42,742 nt of DNA from REEB76 sp049698775 (GTDB lineage: Bacteria; Pseudomonadota; Gammaproteobacteria; Natronospirales; REEB76), in NCBI GenBank assembly GCA_049698775.1, contig JBAVYM010000054.1, forward strand, positions 1 through 42,742, written 5' to 3'. Of the stretch, positions 35,637 through 42,742 are shown piece by piece. Position 1 is the stretch's first letter; each line of letters opens with the position of its first letter. Below the pieces are notes generated by a model, which did no database searches, had not been told where the DNA came from, and saw nothing but the letters and a program-made list of their open reading frames with translations. The position numbers were made by a program, and so were the translations under genes.

Positions 35637-35703
35637 GCGGCAGCAGCTCAGGATGCCGGTCAGCCGGTAATCCTCAACTATTCGTTCTGACACCATTCCC
35701 CTC

Positions 35704-35970
35704 TCATAAAGAGTCTTTGGATATTAGCATGAGGCAAGCAAACCAAATAGGTATGAGAAAGGCCAAATGGATAAACGCATACAATACATAACGACGTCTT
35801 GGAGTGCGCAGAATGATCAATGCTAAATGGTAGGCAATTGTTACTGGCAAAATCACCAATGCCGGATAAATATACCAACTGCCATAATCCGAAAACCGAT
35901 ACACTGCACCAGTCCACGCTAAAAGCAGCGCGGTCAAAATAACAGGGATCGTGACAATTAATTTCTTCAC
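35704..35970 (-). CDS. Small membrane protein, candidate RHS immunity protein
   Basis: An 88-residue protein with three predicted transmembrane helices: about 3-22 (LIVTIPVILTALLLAWTGAV), 33-54 (YIYPALVILPVTIAYHLALII) and 62-84. It has a basic loop RTPRRR between the last two. Its ATG overlaps the stop of the RHS gene (ATGA), so it is co-translated with the RHS C-terminal tail. It is clearly AT-richer than the RHS body. In polymorphic toxin loci the gene directly downstream of the RHS tail usually encodes the cognate immunity protein, often a small membrane protein. That role is inferred here, not shown by homology. Confidence 0.6.
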   Translation of the reverse strand: MKKLIVTIPVILTALLLAWTGAVYRFSDYGSWYIYPALVILPVTIAYHLALIILRTPRRRYVLYAFIHLAFLIPIWFACLMLISKDSL

Positions 35971-38900
35971 GGCAGGGGTAGCGGATGACCATAGCCAGGC
36001 TGAATCCCAGGCAATGGGGGCGGTGTGCCACCTGCCGCAATAATTACTCCGGCCGTATAGCTGTTGCTGTTGTAGTAAGGCCCGTAGGGAAACGGCAGAT
36101 ACGGGCTGCTATTCTGGTATGAATTCGCGGCCTTCAGCAAGGCGTTAATGAACTGAGTATCTGTCATACCTGACGGCGTAGGAACAGCAGTCAAGTTTTG
36201 CAATGGACCCGGCTGGCATGTGGTTCCAGGGCTATCCCCAGGATAGTTGGGTTCGCTTTGCAGATATCTGTAAAAAGGTGACAGCAAGTTTGGGCTTCCG
36301 CCAAATGGCTGCGCACCTAATATATACATATTATTAGGAAAATTAAAATCCGCAGGATTGTCCGGTTCAAGAACAATAGCAGTATGTTGGAATGGGTCGC
36401 CGGAGAAAAACCCTCCATGTTCACCGACATACACCGCCAAACCTGAGGGATCGGCGTAGCCAACCGGATTATCCAGAGCGTACGTATAAGTATTGATTCC
36501 ACCCGCGAGCCCAATGGGGTCACTGCTGATAAATCTTCCAATCGTCGGATCGTAATATCGGAAGTAGTTGTAATAGAGGCCATCCCCGTCATTTTCCCGT
36601 CCTGTGTATTGCAAGGCATTAGTGCTGCTGACACCGCTGTCCGTGGTGTTGCCGTAGGGTTCGTAGCTGTAGCTGGTGCTGATGGCGCCGGCGGTATTGG
36701 TAAGCGCCAGCGTTGAACCCAGGTTGTCCGTCAGATAACTGAATGTCCCGGTGGAATCCGTGCGGCTGAGGGTTTCATCTATGCCGGCGCCAGTGAGGTA
36801 ATTCACGGTGGGTGTCGTTCCGTTGAGTTCCTGCTCCAGGTTCAAGCCGTCATACAGAAAGTTCGTTGATGTGCTACTGATCGTCTTGCTCTCGCGCCGT
36901 CCCAGGGCGTCATACACAAAGCTCGCGGTGCTGCCGCCGCTGATGCCGGTCAACTGGTTGCGGGTGTTCCAAGTGTACGAGTTGGTGCCATCCCCGGTCA
37001 GATTGCCGTTGTTATCGTAGCTCAAGGTCTTGGCGCCCCACTGGGTAAGCCGGTTGTTGGCATCGTAACTCGCGCTGGCCAAGGTCGCGGGCAGGTTGGT
37101 GACATCGAAGCTGCCGCCGCGGGTTGCGATGCGCCCGTCGTTGTCATAGCCGTAGGTCATGTTGCCCACCGTACTCGCACCCAGTTTATAGGTCAGGCCG
37201 GTGAGCTGGTTAGCGTTGTCGAATCCGTAGGTTAGCTGAATACCGTTGGGCAACGTCAGCGTGGCGCGCCGATTCGCATTGTCATAGCTTATGGCCACAC
37301 TGCTGCTGCCCTGAGTGATCCCGGTCAGCCGGTCGGCATTGTCATAACCATAGTTGACAGCGGTCTGGCCGGCCACCGTCATCTGGGTGCGGCGGCTGGC
37401 GGCATCGTACTGGTAGCTGACGCTGCCGTTGGTGGAGGTCTCACTGGTGAGGCGATTCAATCCGTCATAGTTTTCCGTCAGGCTGCCGCCCACGGAGTCA
37501 TTTATGCTGGTCTCCCGATTGCCGGCGTCATAGCCGTACGTCACGGTGCTCTCGGTGGCGCCGCCAGTTTTTTTGTAGGTGACTTGGGTCAGACGATTCA
37601 AAGCGTCATAGCTCAGTACCCGACTCTGGTTCTTGCGGTCGGTGTGGCCGGTGAGATTATTATCCAGGTCGTAGCCGAAGCTCTCCTTCTGGCCCAGGGC
37701 ATCGGTGCGCGAGGTCTCCCGGTCACTGGTGTCGTAACCGAACTGCGTGAGTCCGCTGCGCGCATCGGTCACGGAGGTAAGATTGCCATCCAAGTCATAG
37801 CCGAGCGTGGTGGTGGCTCCGAGGCCATCAGTAATTGAAGTCACCCGGTTCATGGGGTCGTAACTGTAGAGCGAGCGGTTACCGAGTGGATCCAGCAGGC
37901 TGATGACGCGGCCCACGCTATCTAGGTAGCGCGTGGTCTTGCGGCCCAGTGCATCGGTGACGGAAGTGAGATCCCCGCCCGTGTACGCGAGCGTGATGGC
38001 ATGGCCCAGGGCATCGGTGATTTTGGTAGGCTGCCCGGTGGCGGTGTTGTAGGCAAGCGTCACGCTGTGATTTAGCGGGTTCTTGATGCTGGTGAGATCC
38101 CCGTAGCTGTCGTAACTCAGTGTGGTCTTGTGGTTAAGCGGATCCGTAAGGCTGGCGAGTTCATTGAAACTCGCGGTATAGGTCAGGGCATAACTCACCG
38201 CATTGGAGGTGCCCGCTAGCAGCGTTACACCGGTGAGATTGCCCAGGCTGTTATAGCTGTAGTTGCTGACGCGATTCAGCGCATCTGTAACCGACGTGAT
38301 GAGGTTGGAACTCGGATCCCGGGTGTAAGTGGCCGTTTGGGCGATCGAGGTACCCGACGCTTGGGTTTCTGAAGTGATATATCCAGAACTATTGAAGTTG
38401 AGTACCCGAACATTTCCATTTGGATCGGTGATGGTGGTCTGGGTCACCTGATTGCTGCTGTTGGTGACATAGGCAAACTGATAGGTACCGGTATCCGCCA
38501 ATACCTGCTTGGTCACCCGGCCGTTACTGTCGTACGTATTGGTGACCTGGGTCTGGCCATTTGGCAAAATGATGGAGGCAATCTCATCAGTAACGCCGTT
38601 GTAGGTGTACTGTTCAATTCCGCCGTCAGGATAGGTGACCTTGATCAGACGCCCACTGCTGTCATATGCGTAGTTAACCGATCGACCGCTGTCGTCGGTA
38701 ATCTGTGTAACTCTAGTAGTGCCTGGGTAGTTCAGGGATTGGTACTGGAATGTTACCCAGTGCCCGTTGGGAGAAGTCATGGTCTCGATGGGTTCCTCGC
38801 TTCCAACGTAAGCAATCAGTTGCAGTGTTTGCCCATTGCGGTTGATAATTTCACGCAGCGCACGGCCTGTTACGGTTGCAAATTTGTATAGAGTACCGTC

Positions 38901-41273
38901 CTTTGTTGTCAATACGAGATACGTACCATCGTAGGTGATCATCGAACCATAAAACGATGTTGGTGTGGGTGCGCTACTCATCTGCAAGCCTGCTAATCCA
39001 GTTTGCGATGAGGATGCCGTACGCGTGTAAACAATCTGCGAGCCGTCCGCTTGAACCAGATTTAGAGTTTGGAAATTTGTCGCGCTTTCACCCACACTGG
39101 TGTACAAGAATAGGTTGTAAGGGTGAGCGAATCCTATTCCGAAATTTCGCCCATACGCATCACTACTCAAATAGGTCCTGGATATCACGATGGGTATCGT
39201 ATCGGGCAGCACCATGTCCACATGGTTATATATAAATAACCCGGTATAGCAATCCACTGGATCACCCACCCGCCCTTCTCTGCAATCACCTGGTGGTGGC
39301 ACAACGCTCGGTGGCGGTTGAGTACCGCCAGTATACGAGAATGCAGTAAAAATCGGCACATTGACCTTACGGTCGGCTTCGATCATGCCGCTCTGTGGGA
39401 AGACTTTGCCATGTCCATAGGCAAGCCAATTAGAGCTCCCCGGATCGTAATATAAATAGTTGACCGGGGTACTTGTCGGCAGGTTCCTCGAATTGGGGTA
39501 GACAATAGTGGCACCGACACCCTGTTCGCCATTAACCGATTCGAGATACGCGCCACCCGGCTGAATCACGAAGTACATCGGAAAATCTTGGGGTGTCGGA
39601 AACGGTGCGCGGTCAACCGGTACCGGCGTCAGGCTGACATTAGTGACAATATTGCCGTTGGGTTCGCGGATCACGACCCCTGCCGGAATCTTGAGTACCA
39701 CGCCGGGCATTAGGGGCGTGGTAATGTCCACCTCTTCAGTTGTCGGGGATGGAATGTTCACTGAATGGGCCGTATCAATCACTGGCATCCAAATTGTGTA
39801 ATCCAGCGTATTAGTGGTATTTGGTTGAACGTCAGCGCCAATAACGAATTGGCCAAACCGGGTTGTGGCGGTATTGACGGTGCGGCCATTGACAATGAAC
39901 TGCACGTGGCCAGCGGAGATGTTCTGCACCAGGAACCGGCCGGCCGCATCCGTGACGGTGTGTTGATTACCGATGGAGACCGCTACGCCAGGCAAGGGCG
40001 CACCGTTTTGCAATAACGCCTGGCCCGAGAGCGCCGTCACACCCGGCGCGGCCTGCAACATCGGGACGTTCGCCTGGGCCGTTTCGGTTACCGGCCCCAT
40101 GAACCAGTTGCCACCGTAGGCGCTGCTCGGGGGTTGCCAGACGCCAACCGAGGGCGGCAGCGGCGACTGGACCACCGAGATCGTTCCCGCCGAACTTGTA
40201 GCCGGAGCAATGGATGTGGCGGCACCCGCAGAAAGCGCGGCGGTCTCGAACCCCAGCGTGACGAGCGGCAGCGCACGCCCCTGCGGATCGCTCGCTCCGC
40301 GTATAAATAAGGTGTAATAGGAGGCCGGCAGCAGTTGCTGCGTGGGCGTCACGAACAACAGCATGCCCTGCTCCGCCGGCACCACCGTGGCGGCGACCTG
40401 ACCGGACGGACCGATGAGCGTGACCGTCTTGGTAGTAAGCGTGGTGACCTGGAGGCGTTCACTGAACCGCACCGCAATAAACGCGGATACCGGGACATTT
40501 TTGTCGCCATCGCTGGGTTGCGAGTCAACCACGCTGGGCGCAGCGGCAAGATCCGGTGTCGCGGGCAACAGCGCCGAGCCGGTGTCGGAGGGAGCAAACT
40601 GATCGAGCGAAGGCACATACAGTTCGGCGCTTGCAACCGGCGCGCCGGTGATATCGGTACCGTCCCAGATCAAGACTGGACTTGTGGACAGCAGCGTGGA
40701 CAGCGCATCGGCGCGCGGCACCCGCATGGCATTGGCAGCGGCTGTGACCTGGTTGGTGCGCGGATCCCAGAGCTCGGCGGGCGCAAACTCGGCCCCGCCG
40801 GCGAACAACACCAGCCCGTTGGTGAGCACGTTCGCGGTGTGATGGGAGCGGGGCGTCAAACCCGCAGCCGGCGCGAGCGAAAATCTCTGGCTGGCGGGAT
40901 CGTAATATTCAGCCTGGGTGATCACATTGCCTGTTGCATCCACTCCGCCAAATATAAACACGAGGCCACTGGGTAGTACGGTGGCCGTATGCCAGGCGCG
41001 CGGCACGTTCAAACCGGCGGCGAGTGACGTCCGCTGGCCGCTCGCAGGGTCTTCGATGATCGCCGCGCCGCTGACCTGGCCCTTGATGTCACCGCCGAGC
41101 AAGAGCCAGGTGCCATCCGGCAATAACGTGGCGCTCTGGCCGTCCAGGGTGGCGGGCGGTTGCACGGCATACTGACTGGCCTCGGAGTTTGAGAGGTTCG
41201 CGGCGAGCGCGTGCGTGAACGCCATCACGCCCATCAGCGCCATCATGAGCACAACCGCCTTACGCGATGTCAT
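35967..41273 (-). CDS. Large secreted Kelch/Ig/RHS-repeat protein
   Basis: A 1768-residue protein with a signal peptide (MTSRKAVVLMMALMGVMAFTHALA) and an AAGGAG ribosome-binding site. Domains in order: Kelch/galactose-oxidase-like propeller repeats (about 45-240; WLLLGGDIKG, VFIFGGVDATG, VLFAGGAEFAPAELWDP), an SbsA-type Ig-like domain (about 250-350), a carboxypeptidase-regulatory-like domain (about 408-475), and a DUF6531-like entry to the RHS part (GDPVDCYTGLF, near 665). YD repeats follow from about 870 to 1560, then the RHS core (RYYDPTIGRFISSDPIGLAGG). The last 155 or so residues after DPSGLAVYVGEHGG are unlike RHS and form a variable tail. The start overlaps the di-haem cytochrome stop, and the end overlaps the small membrane protein gene. 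Confidence 0.9.
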   Translation of the reverse strand: MTSRKAVVLMMALMGVMAFTHALAANLSNSEASQYAVQPPATLDGQSATLLPDGTWLLLGGDIKGQVSGAAIIEDPASGQRTSLAAGLNVPRAWHTATVLPSGLVFIFGGVDATGNVITQAEYYDPASQRFSLAPAAGLTPRSHHTANVLTNGLVLFAGGAEFAPAELWDPRTNQVTAAANAMRVPRADALSTLLSTSPVLIWDGTDITGAPVASAELYVPSLDQFAPSDTGSALLPATPDLAAAPSVVDSQPSDGDKNVPVSAFIAVRFSERLQVTTLTTKTVTLIGPSGQVAATVVPAEQGMLLFVTPTQQLLPASYYTLFIRGASDPQGRALPLVTLGFETAALSAGAATSIAPATSSAGTISVVQSPLPPSVGVWQPPSSAYGGNWFMGPVTETAQANVPMLQAAPGVTALSGQALLQNGAPLPGVAVSIGNQHTVTDAAGRFLVQNISAGHVQFIVNGRTVNTATTRFGQFVIGADVQPNTTNTLDYTIWMPVIDTAHSVNIPSPTTEEVDITTPLMPGVVLKIPAGVVIREPNGNIVTNVSLTPVPVDRAPFPTPQDFPMYFVIQPGGAYLESVNGEQGVGATIVYPNSRNLPTSTPVNYLYYDPGSSNWLAYGHGKVFPQSGMIEADRKVNVPIFTAFSYTGGTQPPPSVVPPPGDCREGRVGDPVDCYTGLFIYNHVDMVLPDTIPIVISRTYLSSDAYGRNFGIGFAHPYNLFLYTSVGESATNFQTLNLVQADGSQIVYTRTASSSQTGLAGLQMSSAPTPTSFYGSMITYDGTYLVLTTKDGTLYKFATVTGRALREIINRNGQTLQLIAYVGSEEPIETMTSPNGHWVTFQYQSLNYPGTTRVTQITDDSGRSVNYAYDSSGRLIKVTYPDGGIEQYTYNGVTDEIASIILPNGQTQVTNTYDSNGRVTKQVLADTGTYQFAYVTNSSNQVTQTTITDPNGNVRVLNFNSSGYITSETQASGTSIAQTATYTRDPSSNLITSVTDALNRVSNYSYNSLGNLTGVTLLAGTSNAVSYALTYTASFNELASLTDPLNHKTTLSYDSYGDLTSIKNPLNHSVTLAYNTATGQPTKITDALGHAITLAYTGGDLTSVTDALGRKTTRYLDSVGRVISLLDPLGNRSLYSYDPMNRVTSITDGLGATTTLGYDLDGNLTSVTDARSGLTQFGYDTSDRETSRTDALGQKESFGYDLDNNLTGHTDRKNQSRVLSYDALNRLTQVTYKKTGGATESTVTYGYDAGNRETSINDSVGGSLTENYDGLNRLTSETSTNGSVSYQYDAASRRTQMTVAGQTAVNYGYDNADRLTGITQGSSSVAISYDNANRRATLTLPNGIQLTYGFDNANQLTGLTYKLGASTVGNMTYGYDNDGRIATRGGSFDVTNLPATLASASYDANNRLTQWGAKTLSYDNNGNLTGDGTNSYTWNTRNQLTGISGGSTASFVYDALGRRESKTISSTSTNFLYDGLNLEQELNGTTPTVNYLTGAGIDETLSRTDSTGTFSYLTDNLGSTLALTNTAGAISTSYSYEPYGNTTDSGVSSTNALQYTGRENDGDGLYYNYFRYYDPTIGRFISSDPIGLAGGINTYTYALDNPVGYADPSGLAVYVGEHGGFFSGDPFQHTAIVLEPDNPADFNFPNNMYILGAQPFGGSPNLLSPFYRYLQSEPNYPGDSPGTTCQPGPLQNLTAVPTPSGMTDTQFINALLKAANSYQNSSPYLPFPYGPYYNSNSYTAGVIIAAGGTPPPLPGIQPGYGHPLPLP

Positions 41274-42409
41274 GGTTGTCTCCTTGCCTGTGCATCCGAA
41301 TGCCGGCCAGCCGCCACCCGGCGAACCTCCGACATGGGTTCGGCCTGGCGCGCGCGCTCATTGAATACGGCGGCTGATTTTCGGCTCGGCTCGGATGACA
41401 AGCTCTGTAAAAACGCAAGCAGCTCCTGTTTCTCGGCGCTGGTGAACAGGATCGGATGGCCGAGCGCAAGACCGCGGTAGTACAGTTCAATGTCCACCGC
41501 CTGGGCGAGCGTCGGGATACTGCCGTCGTGCATGTACGGGGCGGTGAGTGCCACATTTCTGAGCGAAGGTGTACGAAACGCGCCGATGTCTTTTGGATCG
41601 AGCGTCACTACGTAGCGGCCGAGGGCGGCGATTTGCGGATCAGACGCGATCTTCTGAAAACGTTCGGCCTGGCTTAGGTGTGCGACTTCGGCGGCAAGGT
41701 GCGCGAGCGCGGGTGTGACAGCCGCCAAACCCACGCCGGAACTGTGGAATTGGTTGTCGGTGAGCGAGGCGCTCTGCCCTGATATCAGATGGCAACTCGT
41801 ACAATCCGCCTTGCCACGAAACACTGCCAACCCCTTCTGTGCGGCCAACGACAGGGACGAGTGATTACCGGCAAGATACCGGTCCAGGTTGTTTGGAGGC
41901 GCGATCAGTGTTCGTTCGTACGCCACAATCGCGTGGCTGATATCGGATAGCTTGAGTGCCGAGGGTGAGCCTTTATCCAGCGCACGAAACGCATTGACAT
42001 AGCGCGGGTTCTGCTTCACGCGCGCGATGACTTGCCCAGGCGTTGAGAATCCACACTCGACTGCCGACAGGACCGTCAGATGCACTTGCTCATCGAGTGT
42101 CGTCGCCCGACCGTCCCAGAAGAAAGAGGTGTATTCACCGATTTCCAGCAGGCTTGGGGCATTGCGTGTTCCGTGCTGTCCGGCTACGCCGACAGATATC
42201 GGACGGGAATCGGAAAAAGCGTGGTCAGCTTGATGACAAGAGGCGCACGCAACTGTCCGATCAGCACTCAGATTCTTGTCCTGAAAGAGTGCTTGTCCGA
42301 GGGCCTGTTCACTGTCAAAGCCGCGTGCATAACTGCTCGTTGCAAATGCTGCAACTAACTGTAGCAATGCAATTGCAGCAGCCAATAAGCGAAAGATAGT
42401 AGAAGGCAT
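41270..42409 (-). CDS. Di-haem cytochrome c peroxidase / MauG-family protein
   Basis: A 379-residue exported protein with a signal peptide (residues 1-29, ending SSYARG). Two haem c attachment motifs are at Cys55-ASCH and Cys203-TSCH. Further family marks are LGQALFQDKNLSADRTVACASCH, SFFWDGRATTLDEQ, and the C-terminal FRTPSLRNVALTAPYMHDGSIPTL, whose Met or His can ligate a haem. It therefore belongs to the bacterial CCP/MauG superfamily, reducing peroxide or oxidising a protein or small molecule in the periplasm. Its stop overlaps the RHS start (ATGA), an unexpected coupling. It follows the stop of the partial upstream gene by 16 bp. The C-terminal 40 residues are Arg/Ala-rich and not family-like. 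Confidence 0.92.
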   Translation of the reverse strand: MPSTIFRLLAAAIALLQLVAAFATSSYARGFDSEQALGQALFQDKNLSADRTVACASCHQADHAFSDSRPISVGVAGQHGTRNAPSLLEIGEYTSFFWDGRATTLDEQVHLTVLSAVECGFSTPGQVIARVKQNPRYVNAFRALDKGSPSALKLSDISHAIVAYERTLIAPPNNLDRYLAGNHSSLSLAAQKGLAVFRGKADCTSCHLISGQSASLTDNQFHSSGVGLAAVTPALAHLAAEVAHLSQAERFQKIASDPQIAALGRYVVTLDPKDIGAFRTPSLRNVALTAPYMHDGSIPTLAQAVDIELYYRGLALGHPILFTSAEKQELLAFLQSLSSEPSRKSAAVFNERARQAEPMSEVRRVAAGRHSDAQARRQP

Positions 42410-42425
42410 CGTTTAACTTATATAC

Positions 42426-42742
42426 TCACGGCACTAGTTCAACCGTCATAGTGGCCGTTGAGGCATAGTATGGGTCAAGCAGCACCTGATAAGTGCCGGC
42501 CGCGAGGTTCGTTAGATTGATGGTGGTCCCGGTTGAAGTAAGATTGACCCTAGTCAGCGGCGAACCATTCGGATTGAGTACATCAATAATCACACCGCTA
42601 TTAGCGGGAACTGTGCTAATACCACTTACCTGTAATGCGAAGGATTGCCCCGCAGTTGCCGTAAAACTCAACATTTCTTCCTGTCCCGGTGTCGCTAAAT
42701 TGACGTTCAGCGGGCTGTTGACCACCAACGTCCCCGTCACAT
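42426..42742 (-). CDS. 3' end of a secreted protein with PPC-like beta domain (partial)
   Basis: At least 104 C-terminal residues, cut by the window edge. The pattern PGQEEMLSFTATAGQSFALQVSGIST, then VLNPNGSPL, TINLTNLAAGTYQVLLDP and a final strand TMTVELVP, resembles bacterial pre-peptidase C-terminal (PPC) domains. Such units often occur, singly or repeated, in large RHS-type or other secreted proteins. It probably heads the operon that continues into the di-haem protein and the large RHS protein. Nothing can be said about its N-terminal domains. Confidence 0.65.
   Translation of the reverse strand, partial: VTGTLVVNSPLNVNLATPGQEEMLSFTATAGQSFALQVSGISTVPANSGVIIDVLNPNGSPLTRVNLTSTGTTINLTNLAAGTYQVLLDPYYASTATMTVELVP

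Overview
The window looks like one contig of a gammaproteobacterium with a moderately high G+C genome. The closest organisational match I can name from memory is the Xanthomonadales and relatives. The evidence is the order lptD-surA-pdxA-rsmA-apaG-apaH, the lgt-thyA-(csaA)-folA block beside it, and the AmgK/MurU cell-wall recycling pair placed divergently from lptD, as in pseudomonads. No rRNA, tRNA or CRISPR array was recognised. No species assignment is possible from sequence reading alone.

Layout. (1) 1-1621: 3' part of a repetitive secreted or surface protein with a damaged 5' end. (2) 1623-3268, minus strand: murU and amgK. (3) 3348-10708, plus strand: lptD, surA, pdxA, rsmA, a universal stress protein, apaG and apaH, i.e. 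outer-membrane assembly plus housekeeping genes. (4) 10735-20096, plus strand: a ten-gene tryptophan (kynurenine) degradation cluster. It runs from N-formylkynurenine to 2-aminomuconate and its deamination, with three extra genes: an SDR without the usual YxxxK, an AT-rich UspB-like membrane protein, and a terminal sulfotransferase-like P-loop gene. Tryptophan 2,3-dioxygenase is not in the window. (5) 20146-24693: an RDD membrane protein, then folA, csaA, thyA, lgt and rlmI on the minus strand. (6) 24795-29806: a DUF255/thioredoxin-fold protein with an in-frame 12-residue repeat insert, a small membrane protein, and a secreted prolyl oligopeptidase. (7) 30022-34421: an ECF sigma / putative anti-sigma / DUF4097 operon ending in a strong terminator, then a DUF5916-type outer-membrane protein. 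(8) 34393-42742: an accessory region with an RHS fragment, a radC of the mobile-element type, a 1768-residue secreted Kelch/Ig/RHS protein coupled at its 3' end to a small membrane protein (toxin-immunity-like layout) and at its 5' end to a di-haem cytochrome c peroxidase/MauG-family protein, and the 3' end of another secreted protein.

The kynurenine genes form a coherent pathway: formamidase, kynurenine 3-monooxygenase, kynureninase, 3-hydroxyanthranilate dioxygenase, ACMS decarboxylase, aminomuconate semialdehyde dehydrogenase and a RidA-family aminomuconate deaminase. Several are joined by ATGA or GTGA overlaps. The block lies between apaH and folA, genes I recall as neighbours in Xanthomonas, so it may be an insertion into a conserved housekeeping cluster.

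Small repeats are frequent between and even inside genes: CCCTCTCCC-type hairpins at three loci, 7-8-nt tandem repeats in three intergenic gaps, and two strong hairpins behind the usp gene. All gene names are assigned from motif and protein-family recognition. No database search was run.
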